This document shows, piece by piece, positions 43,256-55,179 of a stretch of 64,000 bases of DNA. Every line of letters begins with the position of its first letter. Within the stretch, counting starts at the first letter, position 1. This DNA is from Atopsyche davidsoni (lineage: Eukaryota; Arthropoda; Insecta; Trichoptera; Hydrobiosidae): NCBI GenBank assembly GCA_022113835.1, contig JAILWY010000020.1, positions 4,402,001-4,466,000 on the forward strand, given 5' to 3'. The translations under genes were made by a program, and so were the position numbers. The notes under the pieces were generated by a model. The model was not told the origin of the DNA. It was given only the letters and a program-made list of their open reading frames with translations, and made no database searches.

Positions 43256-43357
43256 GGCGTAAAGCGGAGTTCACACTGAGCGTAATGCGGCCATTGGGAA
43301 AAATGGATGTTCCCAATGTTCGTAACAAAACCGCGTAAGTGTGAACGCGCCTTCGCC
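43256..43357. mobile_element. Small foldback element of about 100 bp
   Basis: The left arm (GGCGTAAAGCGGAGTTCACACT ... CCATTGGGAA, 43257-43300) pairs imperfectly with the right arm (TTCCCAATG ... AGTGTGAACGCGCCTTCGCC, 43310-43357). Almost the whole element folds back, as in foldback miniature elements. No target duplication was recognised. Confidence 0.55.
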
Positions 43358-43689
43358 TGCGGTCTGGCTGGGTTTTATTGACGTTTCAAGTGCATTTCTC
43401 TACCAAATCATAAATAAATTTTCCGATTCGCTGATAAGGACGCCCCTGAATAAAAATTATTATAATATATATATGTATATATATAATAAATTTATATAAA
43501 ATAATCACAAGCATATATTGCAAGCGAAATCTAGAATGTGTGGAACTTCTTACAGCAGTGGTTAGGTAGGCAAGCAGCAGGAAGCATTCATAGCCAATTA
43601 CGTGTCCGGCATTCGCCATCCTAGAAAATCTATATTCTATTTTTTTCTCAATATAATCAAGTATCTTTGGCTACATCAGTAATAAAAAC

Positions 43690-44260
43690 AAATCACTGTA
43701 GCAAGTATCTCGCTGAAATATCAACACTAGCTTTTACAGCAGATAAAGCCGTTCAAAAATCTGAGTTCGGATAATCGAACAATGCAAGTATGTTAAATGA
43801 TCTACGGTCGAAGTAAATATGTTCAATTCAATGCAAAATTCTGTCCTATCACAGCGTATTCGTGTTTTAAAAAACTGTTGTGCGCACGTTTCATGTTTTT
43901 CACTGAAACATCAACACTAGCTTGTACAGCAAATAAAGCCGTTCAAAAATCTTATTTCGGATAATCGAAAAATGCAAGTATGTTGAATGATCTACGGTCG
44001 AAGTAAATATGTTCAATTCAATTCAAAATTTTGTCCTATCACAGCGTATTCGTGTTTTAAAAAACGCTAGTGCGCACTTTTCATGTCTTTCGCTGAAACA
44101 TCAACACTAACTTTTACAGCAAATAAAGCCGTTCAAAAATCTTAGTTCGGATAATCGAAAAATGCATGTATGTTTAATGATCTACGGTCGAAGTGAATAT
44201 GTTCAATTCAATGCAAAATTCTGTCCTATCACAGCGTATTCGTCGCATCAGACAGCCCTG
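43690..44260 (+). repeat. Three 190-bp tandem units, second locus
   Basis: ATAAAGCCGTTCAAAAAT starts at 43743, 43933 and 44123, a 190-bp period, with TCGGATAATCGAA and ATCACAGCGTATTCGT in each unit. Sequence is close to the units at 24423-24990, nineteen kilobases away. Frames across the last unit (44162-44371, 44193-44396) are spurious. Confidence 0.88.
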
Positions 44261-44671
44261 TTTAAAAAAAACGGTCGTGCGCACGTTTGCCACATTTCTA
44301 ATGGAGAATTTCTCACCGCGAGGTGCTTCTCTATATTTTGGTGTTGTAATGTTGTTATTAAGCCATTATAACAAAAAAATAGGAAGCGGTGCTTAATTTG
44401 TATATTTAAATAAGCTGCCATTATTGTTTACCGCGCGGTTTGTCTCGATTTCGTTTTTACGACAGTGCGGGGCCGATTTAACCCCTTGCGGGGCGCCGGC
44501 CGAAAATTCAACCGGAAGTACATAATTTAGGCATAATTTTAATTATTTTTTTTACCAGTCATTTTAACAAACTTTAGGCGGGTACCAAATTGACTAAACT
44601 GATGTGCGTAGCGCGAAAAATTCGCGTAAAGTCTATACACTCGTGTAGTCAAATAAATCGTTTCATATAAA

Positions 44672-44777
44672 CAATTAAATTAATTAAATGACACGATTCG
44701 CCAGGCAATGGACTGCCTCTGGTGTGCCAACCAGACACTAGAGGCAGTCCAATCGTGCCATTTAATTAATTTAATTG
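44672..44777. repeat. Inverted repeat at the start of family A copy 4
   Basis: CAATTAAATTAATTAAATG (44672) pairs with CATTTAATTAATTTAATTG (44759), and GGACTGCCTCT (44710) with AGAGGCAGTCC (44740); the left arm has an 11-nt bulge and the centre is 19 nt. The right arm is the normal start of family A, so its first 40 bases have been copied in inverse orientation in front of it. Confidence 0.7.
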
Positions 44778-45278
44778 TCACTTTATTTTGCTTTATCGAA
44801 AGTTGATTTTTTTTACAGAGAATTGAAAAAACTATAAATTATATTTATCTATTTTTTATTATTTAATTAACGTCCATTTTAAGGGTAAAATAAAATCTTG
44901 AAGATGTTGAAAAATTGAATAAAATGACGACTTTTCAAAACCAAAGTTTGTTAAAGATTTTTTTTTTTTTAATTTTTTTAATAATACTGCGCACATGGTT
45001 TATATTTAATCTTTTAATTTCAATTGAAAAAAAAAACTTTTAAATGTTTAGGTCTCTTGTAAAATGGACCAGATGAATCTCCAAATTCCTACACTTCAAT
45101 CGGAAAAACACAAATTTATCATATTAATAGTAAATTTATAAGAAATAAAAATATATTTTATTCGGAAGAAGGAATGTATCAAACTTTTTGCATTTAAATT
45201 ATCTCGATTGGTGCAGTCGATTTTTCGCAAAACGGACTAGAAAATGATCAAAAAAACTCGATTATGCAGACTAGGCCC
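44751..45278 (+). mobile_element. Family A copy 4
   Basis: Contains TTTAATTAATTTAATTG, GATGTTGAAAAATTG, GGTGCAGTCGATTTTTCGCA and ends CAGACTAGGCCC followed by TTAA at 45279-45282. The GCAGACTA-GCCC ending is shared with the 24404 element and differs from the GGGACCTAGACCC ending of the other copies, which marks a subfamily. A block GGCGGGTACCAAATTG with ATTCGCGTAAAG precedes it at 44577. Confidence 0.75.
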
Positions 45279-45710
45279 TTAATATTAAAACGCTTCTATG
45301 GTGTCAATCAGTATTTTTTAGTAAATTTGATATTTTCATAACGCGCTTCTTGATCGATCGATTGATTGATCACATTTTATCGTGTTTGTGAAATTGTCCT
45401 CCACGGTGAGCGGTCGACTCCCGGGTGATGCAAACGTCGTGAAAATTAATTAGGGATTCTCAAAATGCGATCCCCGGCCTTGGGGGCGCCTCAACAATGG
45501 CCCATCGTCGTGCGAACATTTCATTTAGCCATTAGCGCTATTATCCCATTTTGGAGTGTTGCTTATCCGCGGACGATCTATCACATGTACACAATAATGT
45601 AAAATGTAAATCAAAAGGCAGACAATGCTCGGGCAATTATGTAAAAAAGACCGGCGGACAAATTAGCTGTACGAAAAGTGAACGCGTTATAAAGAATTTT
45701 ACGATTTCAG

Positions 45711-46881
45711 TGAAAGGAAATGAAGTGGATTTATTATCGATTGTTCGTAAAAGGTAGAAAGCAAAGTGGTTTTGAGTTTAATCGCTTGACTTGAGTCGCT
45801 GTGATGTTGGACGCCTCGAGTGCCAGCCTCAGCGCCAGCGATGCGGAGGAGCCTGGACGGAGACGCTCCGTGTTCTACGTCCCCCTGGCCCGCAGCCTCG
45901 AGGACTATCTTCCACCTTCACCAGCACCAGCGCCAGCTCCGCCCCATCGTCTGCTGCTGCGCACCCGCAAGGGCGTGACGCGCTCCTCCACCAGCCCCGG
46001 CCGCGACAAGTCCAAGGTCTTCAACACCTTCCCGACGAAAGCTCCCCCCAAGAACCTGGGCCTCTCCAAGTGCTCCAGCGATATTGACTTCAACGAAACC
46101 GGCGTGGACAAAAATGTCAGAGCCCATCATCCCACCTGCAGGTCAGCCTCAGTCAGCTCCCTCCACGCCAGCGCCCGCATCAAAGCAAAAGACGGTTTGA
46201 GGATATTCGGGCTGCACCCCAAAGGCTCAGACTCCAGCAAGTCTCACTCAGACCTCCCGACTATCGTCCTCGTCAAGGTGGAGGAGAAGGAGATCACAGT
46301 ACGCAAAGCGCCGCTTCACCTCAGCACCCCCCCGCAGAAAAAAGAACGCAGCTTCATCGGACTCTCCACTTCGAAGTCAGCCTCGAGGATCGATATATCA
46401 CCCGGAGTCTCCATCCTTAAGTCCAACTCGAAGACCAACATGTCTCTGCTGTCGGTGGACTCCCCCAAGTCTCGGACGCTGCCGCAGGACGCGCCGGCGA
46501 GGACTCCGGTGAAGAGCGCGAGCGGCAGCGCCCTGTTCCTGTCGCCGAGGTCTGACGCGGAGAAGGCTCCCAAGTCTCCTGGCTTCAGCCTGATCCGCAG
46601 GTCGCACAGCACGAAGCTCTCGCGGAGCAACTCCTTGCTGAAGCCCTTCAGCAAGGCCGAGCCAGAACCGCTGCCGGCGCCGGTGACGGATCTGTCGGAT
46701 GGCGAGTTCTTCGTGGGCCTGCTGAAGGAGTACGAGGACGGCCGCATCATGGACCTGGTGGACGCGCTGGTCTACGGCACCCTCGTCCACGGAGCTGCTG
46801 CTCCAGGCATGTCCCCGCTGCAGGCCAGGAAGAGCGCCATCCGCAGCTGTCTGGACGCCGAAGAAGAAGCGATACACTCTG
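45711..46881 (+). CDS. Exon 1b: large alternative N-terminal coding exon of an unrecognised gene
   Basis: ATG at 45804 with an in-frame TGA at 45792; 359 full codons plus one base lead to CACTCTG|GTAAAATA (exon end 46881, phase 1). The leader is drawn from 45711 because TTTTACGATTTCAG looks like an acceptor, but the 5' end is unproven. The protein is Ser/Pro/Lys-rich: EDYLPPSPAPAPAPP (about residues 30-45), SKCSSDID, KSHSDLPTIVLVKVEEKEI (about 150-170), several S-P sites, basic RRSHSTKLSRSNS (about 265-278), then a less disordered DLSDGEFFVGLLKEYEDGRI and MDLVDALVYGTLVH (about 298-330). Basic RxxS/RRxS sites suggest phosphorylation; inference. No named domain, signal or membrane segment. GC-rich against AT-rich flanks. 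The rest of the gene lies downstream of the window. Confidence 0.8.
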
Positions 46882-46894
46882 GTAAAATATCACC

Positions 46895-47420
46895 CATATA
46901 ACTAAAAAAAAACTGGTGACTATCGTACTCGCGACTTCCAGCCACTTTGATACAAATATCGATATTTCGATATCTTCCAAAAACCTGATTTTGTGTATCG
47001 ATATAAACATCCATATAACTACCAATCAAACCACATTCAAACGTCTTCTTCTTCAGCCGGCTCTTATAAAAAAAACTGGTAACAATCGTACTCCCGACTT
47101 CAGCCACTTTGATACAAGTATCGATATTTTTCGTTTTCGTTATAATCGCTTCCAAAAATCTGATTTTGTGTATCGATATAAACATCCATATAACTACCAA
47201 TCAAACCATATTCAAACATCTTCTTCTTCTTCCATATAACTACCAATCAAACCACATTCAAACATCTTCTTCTTCTTTAGCCGCCTCTTAGAAAAAAAAA
47301 CTGGTGACGATCGTACTCACGACTTCTAGCCTCTTTGATACAAATATCGATATTTTTCGTTTTCTATAAACGCTTCCAAAAACCTGATTTTGTGTATCGA
47401 TATAAACATCTTAACATTTC
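46895..47420. repeat. Tandem repeat (about 165-225 bp units) immediately after exon 1b
   Basis: AAAAACTGGTRAC starts at 46910, 47074 and 47298. Each unit also has TATCGATATTTYCG, AAACCTGATTTTGTGTATCG and TCTTCTTCTT. The middle unit is longer because CCATATAACTACCAATCAAA is duplicated inside (47187 and 47234). The array begins about 15 bp past the donor. The reading frames on both strands (46747-47291) only reflect it. Confidence 0.85.
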
Positions 47421-49735
47421 ACGCGAAAGTGTTATAACTGCGTATATTTTATTTATATATTATTTTAATGCAAATATAAAATGTTGCATTTCAAAGTCGG
47501 AGAGAGATTTCGCTGCAAATCAAACCCAAATAGAAAGTCTGTGTACTTAATAATTAAAACTCGATTACTTGTTTGTTGGACGTAGCAAGTAATGAAACGT
47601 GCATTTTATTATATTACCACAGGAACCGCATATATTATATATTTATAATTAAATTACGAATATAATGAACTGTTAATGCCAGACTGCTAAACTACCCTTG
47701 TGGGTGCAAATTATATTTAATTTCCCATTATCGAGAAGGAAGTCACGCCAGAATTTGTAAACACCTGTATTATGTGTAATACCTAAAGAGAAGGTTTGCT
47801 CCGACTTGCCATAAAAATTTAATTAAAAAAATAACAATCGATTTGACACGTCTATAGAGTATAATTTAAAACTTGTTACAGTTTTTTTTATTATTTTTTT
47901 ATAAGACAGATCTCTTTTTATTATTTATTACTGGGTTTGATTGTGTGTCCTGCGTAATTTCTGCAGCCTGTTGCAGAAGGTTTTATAAGATCTAAACGCA
48001 AAGCTTTGTAAAGGAAAGGATTGTATAATATTATGTAATAATACTATTGGGCAGTGATAATATAAAACTGCTGCGTAGAAGCACCAGGACACTATTCTCC
48101 ATAACAAAACCATGAAAAGACATAGATATAAGTTCACTTTTCAGGGAATGCCAGGCATGCACAATTGACCAAACATATAGTTTTGGGAATTCGTGGATTA
48201 TTTAATGACGTATGCATTCCGAGAAAACCATATAAATATTTACGTTATCAATTCCAGAAGCTCGAATCGACTCATTTCACATACGAGGAATAAAAAAAAC
48301 CACATCAGAGAACCGAACATCGGATTAATATGTATTAGATTTCACTCTGCAAGAGAAAACGTTTGTATTTCGTTTTAAGTAGGCAAGTGGCACTGTGTAT
48401 GCAGATATATCACTTTCGTGTTCATTTTAGCATAAGTTGACATTTATTTTCTTGTTTTATCTGATTTTAACTTGCTCTGCGGCAATGACATCCAACGCCG
48501 TCCGAATACAACTGAAAACGTATAATAAACTTATAAAACCTGTTTCTTGTACGTACATATTGTACTGTAGTCTACGAAACAAAGTAAACACTCCAGTGAA
48601 GTGATCATCTGAGGAGAGGCACGTGGAGAAGAAAACCCATTTTAAAACTCATATAAATTACTTTATCCGCTGCCCTTATATAATATTTTATCTCTTTGTA
48701 TACTTTAAAAGCAAGCTAAACACGTATTTTCTTGGCTTCACACAAACGTGATCAAATACAATTAAATGTATATTAATGCGTACATTTTCGAGTTTCGTTG
48801 GTTGTACGTTAAGCTTTGTTTCAAAAATATACAGCATGCTTCATAAAACAGTTTATGTGAAACAAATAACACGCACATGTGCTCTCCGAGCGAAATCTTT
48901 TCAAACATGTGTTTTACGCTTTTTGTTTCATTTGCTTCTCGGAAGATGCACTTCGTGGAAGTGAAATGCATCTTGTCTTTTTGATTTATATTTTTATGGG
49001 TTTGTTTTAATTTTTTTTTTGGTTTAGCCCGTTTAATTAGTCGGAGAAACGAGGCGCAACTCCGGGGATCAGAGATTTACCTCTTGGACCATAATTTTCA
49101 TGGTTAAAGTGTATTCGAACCAGTGTGAAGACAATGCGATTCATTTGAAACCGAAACGTCGGTGTAAACAATTTTGTTTAATTGATTGAACTCAAATTAT
49201 GCGAAGAGATAACGACATTTGTTGATTGTTGATTCAAGCACTGTACATTATGGAGAGAATAATTTTTACGTTTCTATTATTCTATTGTTGGTCTCAATTA
49301 ACGCAGTTTAAAGATGATGTTAAGTATTTATTATTGCATACAAATTATTATTATTTTTTTATTCAGTTTATTGTTTCAACAAAGTATATATATATTTTTT
49401 TGATATCAACAAGTAAATACGAATATGCACGTTTGCTGTGATGAGTTCTAATAGATTAGTTCAATATATCGATTGCGTGGAATGCAGTGTTTTTCTCAGC
49501 CTCTGTCACAGTCCACCGGCAAAACAAAGCACCGACATGTGCTGTCGTCACTCTGCATTGTCCGGGCAGGTACCTCAGGAGGTTTGTTTGCCATCAGCTC
49601 GTGTTTGTTGAATTCATTCAAGACCCGGACGGCGGCTTTCGATCTGGAACCAGTTTAGTATGCAAAATGGTTCAGATCTGTTTACCGTTCGGGCTGTGCG
49701 TAGGAAATACGGATCCTTTCAAAATGCAACCTTCA
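47421..49735. other. AT-rich intron with two family F copies
   Basis: 47960-48150 aligns with family F (TGCAGAAGGTTTTATAAGAT, AACGCAAAGCTTTGTAAAGG, AACAAAACCATGAAAAGACA). 48592-48633 has only its tail (CATCTGAGGAGAGGCACGTG, GAGAAGAAAA). 49150 has GAAACCGAAACGTCGGTGTA, a motif also seen near 24330 and 29265. No gene is supported; short frames are AT-rich chance. Confidence 0.45.
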
Positions 49736-49739
49736 CTCC

Positions 49740-50610
49740 GAGCCGTGTGATTCCTGCGTAGGAACGACACGGATTCTACAAGTGTCGCCTACGTAAGGGC
49801 TTCTAATGGGTATTTCAAAGAGAAGGGTGCTTTATGGAGGTCACTAAACAGTTCGAAGTTGACCGATGAGATTGGATGTACTGCGGCAAGTAATGCAGTT
49901 TAGATTAAAGAGAGAATAAAGCAAGGTCTTGGATGATAGTCCCATAGGTGTAGGAACGACACAGTAAGGGCTCCTAACATAAGGATGCTTTATGGAGGTC
50001 ACTAAAATAGTTCGAAGTTGACAGATAAGATTGTATGTACTGCGGCAAGTAATGCAGTCTAGATTAAATAGAGAATAGAGCAAGGTCTTGTATGATAGTC
50101 CCATGTGTGTAGGAACGATACAGTAAGGGCTCCTTACTGGTATTTCAAAGACAAGGGTGCTTTATGGAGGTCACTAAACAGTTCGAAGTTGACTGATAAT
50201 ATTGGATGTACTGCGGCAGGTAGTGCAGTCTAGATTAAATAGAGAATAGAGCAAGGTCTTGTATGATAGTCCCATGTGTGTAGGAACGATACAGTAAGGG
50301 CTCCTTACTGGTATTTCAAAGACAAGGGTGCTTTATGCAGGTCACTAAACAGTTCAAAGTTGACCGATAAGATTGGATGCACTGCGGCAGGTAGTGCGGT
50401 TTAGATTAAAGAGAGAATAAAGCAAGGTATTATATAAGAGTCCCATATGTGTAGGAACGATACAGTAAGGGCTCCTAACTGGTATTTCAAAGAGAAGAGT
50501 GCTTTATGGAGGTCACTGAATAGTTCAAAGGTTATTTTTCATGCTATGACACGGATGTACTGCGGAAGGCAGTGTTGTGTAGATTAAAGCGAGAATACAC
50601 TTCACTTCAG
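49740..50610. repeat. 171-bp tandem array (five to six units)
   Basis: TAGGAACGA starts at 49759, 49951, 50110, 50281 and 50452; the last three spacings are 159, 171 and 171. Units share AGTAAGGGCTCC, TTTCAAAGA-AAGGGTGCTT, GGAGGTCACTAAA, GATGTACTGCGGCA and GATAGTCCCAT. The third unit (49951) lacks a dozen bases. The frame 49844-50104 (-) is a translation of the repeat. Confidence 0.88.
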
Positions 50611-53600
50611 GGCTTCTAAGGGGTATTACTATTTGCGGTGTAGATTCTAAAGAAACCGAAATTTTATCCGCCCCAGACTATTGTCCGTTTAGTGTTATTT
50701 GATATGATATATCATGGGGCTTCGTAGTTGAACAATAAAATAAAAACGAGGATGTGACGTCATTAGACCTTCGCGTATTTACTGCTGCTTTGGTGAATGG
50801 CTGCTGCATGAGACTGTATTTTTTACCAGGGTGTATATATTGGTTGATATACTAACCGGTTCTAAATTAACACTTATTACTCACACCTACTCTCCGGTAT
50901 TTTCTAGAGGTCGAGAGGACATTATCCTGGACGATTGTTGAGCAAGTATATATAGAGAGGAAGGGCCTTCATCCTGCATCAGACCGACGAGAATGATTAT
51001 GGCGATATATTCCTTATATCATCTTATCTATACGCCCAGAAAAATTAGACTAAAAACTTCAATTCTTGAATTCTTGCTACGCGTATAAATTTTTTTTAAC
51101 ACAATTTTTTAAATAATGTTTAATTAAATTCACGATTCAATGTTAGCATGTTTGTGTAATTATTTCAAATTTATTATTATTATTATTAAACAATGGATGG
51201 AATGTGTTTTAATGCGTATCGTTAACATTGTTTTTTTAAGATATCAATAAAATCACTTCACATCTTGTGCGGTGTCGTAAAAACAATGAGTTTGAATAAA
51301 CAAAAAAAAAAAATTAAAAAACAAAAAAACTCATTTCATGTTTCATCACAAAACCCGTTTATAAATCATGTTTATCTTATTTATATAACGCGCTGGCTAC
51401 TTGTTAGGACAATGGAAGAAAAGTACCCACACAAAAATACGTAACCAATTTACTATCGAACAAATCGCTTTCTCGGATAAAAAGCGAGTATAAAATTAAT
51501 AAATATAATAAATAGTTTAATATATATATTTTTTGAATCAAATATCACGAAAGAAGCGCGTTTACGCAATATAATGTAAAAACAACAAAAAAAAATTTGT
51601 ACTGTGTAATTTTTATATGTTCGCCCTGAGCCTGAACCACCGGCGTAAATTCCGCATCCACGTTAGCTTTCTCCTTCCAATCAGCAGAAGTAGTCTATAT
51701 TTATTACACAAAATACGACGCGTTACAAGAAATAACCCTTTAGCAGACGAATCCAATCTTTGATAGTGCAACGCGTATTTGAGTTCTCTCTTCACCAGTG
51801 GATTGACTGAGAGTCTCCAACTTTCCTGGGACGTGCTGCGACTTCCAACTCCTGGCTGTTCAGGGGGGTCAGTTAATTCTGTATTCTGCCAGCGCAGCAG
51901 CTCCGTGGTCCATTTGATAGCAATATATCATTATCTATTTCCAGCTGTTGCGTCGAATTCTATGAAAACACTTGTGTAAGAGAAAACACTTGTGTACGAT
52001 TTTATAGTATACAGAGTAGTCCATAGTACTAAGTGTTTTTTTTAATTTTTTTTTTTTATATATATATAATTTTTTAAACTGGTTTATCAATGAATTCATA
52101 TATATATTTTTAAGTAGTCTCTTTCCTCAGTGTGTCTTTCTCTTTCCGCATATTTCTCCGCAGCTATGTCAGGCTTGAAATCTGCTATTCATACGCACAG
52201 GTATCTTCTTGAAACTCTAAGCCCCTCGGCATAAATCTCGACTATGGCGACACAGGGTATTCCTAAAATAAGCCTGAGATGTCGTGGTCCCCTCCCCCCC
52301 CCCTCTTTGCCGCCCTATATACCGTGGTATTTCCGACGTGGATGCCTGAAACCACTGAAATCCTGAAACCGCTTCAGGTGCCTCCTGAAATTTCGTTTGT
52401 GTACACCCACTTTGAAAATTTTAACTGTTTGTTTTGAGACCTTGAAAGAATATTTAGTTTGTGTTTTACTAATAATGTTTTTTTTTTTTGTTTTCAGGTA
52501 AGTCGAATCTCATCTTTATGAGGTTATTATGGTTATACACGGTATCCTGATTGTAAGTTTTTTTTTTTTTTTTTTTAATATTATTCATAAACTTAGAGTT
52601 CGTTATCTGCGTGGGATAAAAAAAAATATTATTCACATGACACAACACAATGCTACGTTTATACTAAAAATCAAGCGTACTTTTTACAAGAAGATTTTTT
52701 CGTCGTTTCACGTGTGACTCAATGACACGTAGCGCTGATTAACGTGAACGATGATTAACTTGTTGTTATTTAATTCATGTCTTGCCAGCATTTGACTATC
52801 AAAAATCTTCATTGTGTTTATTAAACAAGTGTTTTTATGAAGCGTGATTTTTGACTTAATCATTGATTAACTTAATGAAGTTCTTCAGAATATAGTCACC
52901 GTTATCATTGTTTGCTAAAAAATATGACCTTGGTTAAAATTATAAAATGGCAATGAATACAAAACAAGGTCTAGTAAAACAGACCGTTGTGCTTCTATAA
53001 ATGCAACATGACAAGTGCTTTACTCTAAATGATTAAAGCTGCCTACACACGTCCCAACGCAACCGCCAACCGACCGACAAGTAATATCTTGCGTGGTAGA
53101 CACCATTAAATGCGGCTTAACACCCAAGAAATCAATTTTATTGAAAAAGGCCACCCAAGTAGGCTTGCACGTCTATGCGGATTATTTACTTTGTAATAGT
53201 CCATTTTAAACAAGAAATATGTTTAATTTGGTTAGTGTATACTTTTGCGTTTCAGAGTATGATGATGCCCTTGAAAGGCGAATGTCCATAATCTCACTTA
53301 TCATATTTATTGTTTAAACACAGTGTATTGGACGGATAAACACATATTGTGTATGTATTATACAAACGTTCAAAATACTTGGCCGTCAGTCGGCAGCGAG
53401 CAGCGGCCAAGGAACACGTGTGTGGGTTAAAATAAAATTATATAGCGTGTAATACAAATTGTTTAATTTAAGCATCAGCAAAGTCGTCACCGAAGCGGTA
53501 TCCTCTACACAGGGAATATTTAAACCATAAAGACCATGTATGGACGCCGGTTGATTTATAATAACTTCATAACTCTGAATGCCGAAATAATAAAAAATAA

Positions 53601-54223
53601 AAAAAAATAAAAATAAGATCCCACGCCCGTGTGTCTTATCTGTTGAATTTAAATGTTTGGACTGGTTTTAATTTGTAATTCAATTCAGCAAACACGAATA
53701 GTCGAAATCGTTTTCGATCGTGACCACTTTCGCGTCACAAATGCAAATGGTCGTAGTCGTCTAGCCGTTTGGCTATTTATGTTTGATTTCTAACGTGGCG
53801 TTGTGTTTTTTTAACACTTGACGGTGTTGGACTGCTCAATATCGCTATCGCACCTTATCAATGTGGGGCCATATGGTGATTCATATCTGGTGTTATCAGG
53901 TGGTGTTTTCACTTTACACGTTGTTATACCATAATTTTTTTTTGATTTATTTAAAATAAATTTTATTAATAATTTATAATTAACTGTGCTTGTATTTGTA
54001 TCGATTATGTAAATATTTATGTATATCTATGCACAAGCATACGTGCACGCGAATTGATGATTATCGCCTCTAAACGAACGAATGTTCCAAATCGTGACGT
54101 CATTACAATATTACCAAATGCGCTGAAAATTCTGACCAATCGGATAACAGGTAACACTAGCTGCTCACACTAAAGATTAATAATGGATTTAAAAAATAAT
54201 TAAAGTTGTTTGAACACTGAATA
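50611..54223. other. AT-rich intron with a LINE scrap and a possible inverted-repeat element
   Basis: 51610-51700 (-) reads IGRRKLTWMRNLRRWF, the end of an insect non-LTR element; the ORF around it (51613-51795) is not a gene. 53033 TTAAAGCTGCCTACACACG and 53430 ACACGTGTGTGGGTTAA could be the ends of a 400-bp element, with weak symmetry. CGAGCAGCGGCCAAGGAACA at 53396 resembles GAGCAAGCGGCCAGAGCACA at 27558. Nothing else found. Confidence 0.45.
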
Positions 54224-54227
54224 TTAA

Positions 54228-54828
54228 GGGTCTTGCTATCTAACCTTGCTTGGTGTCCATCCCCCGTCTGCCACAAAAAAAGGACCGTTTTACCTGGCGA
54301 AATCGTGTCATTTAATTAATTTAATTGTCACTTTATTTTTCTATATCGAAAGTTGATTTTTTTATAGTGTATTAAAAAAACTATAAATTATATTTATGTA
54401 TTTTTTATTATTTAATTAACGTCCATTTTTAGGGTAAAATAAAATCTTGAACATGTTGAAAAATTGGATAAAATGACGACTTTTCAAAACCAAAGTTTGT
54501 TAAAGATTTTTTTTTTTTATAATTCTTAAATTAATAAGACGCACATGGTTTATATTTAATCTTTTAATTCCAATAAAAAAAAAAGACTTTTAAATGTTTA
54601 GGACTCTTGGAAAATGTACCGGACGAATATCCAAATTCCTACACGTCAATCGGAAAAACACATATTTATCATATTAATAGTAAACTTATAAAAAATAAAA
54701 ATATACTGTGTTCGGAAAAAGGAATGTATCAAACTTTTTGCATTTAAAAATTTTTTATTGGTGCAGTCGATTTTTCGCAAAACGGACTAGAAAATGATCA
54801 AAAAAACTCGATTATGGGACCTAGACCC
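54228..54828 (+). mobile_element. Family A copy 5, full length
   Basis: TTAA at 54224-54227, start GGGTCTTGCTATCTAACCTT, end GGGACCTAGACCC. The next bases are TTTA rather than TTAA, so the right duplication has changed. 601 bp, non-coding. The end sequence is itself repeated at 55043 (see the tandem duplication). Confidence 0.85.
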
Positions 54829-54910
54829 TTTAGGATTCTCCTATATACAGCCGCATAAAGGAGAACTGAGACGACATAACACTTAATGAATCTCCAGCGA
54901 GACTTCAAGG

Positions 54911-54981
<71 letters not shown>

Positions 54982-55139
54982 TATATAACCCTGAAGTCTC
55001 GTATTGAATATACTGCCTGATCAGGATCACAGATCTCATTCATGGGACCTAGACCCTTGAGGATTCTCCTATATACAGCCACATAAAGGAGAACTGAAGC
55101 GACATAACACTTGGTGAATCTCCAGCGAGACTATATATA

Positions 55140-55179
<40 letters not shown>

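Noticed and set aside
46316..46877. Minus-strand frames of 144 and 159 codons over exon 1b
   Set aside because: Shadows of the plus-strand coding exon, which has the ATG, upstream stop and donor.
46747..47291. Frames of 92-142 codons on both strands after exon 1b
   Set aside because: They follow the tandem repeat unit and repeat their own peptide, so they are translations of the array.
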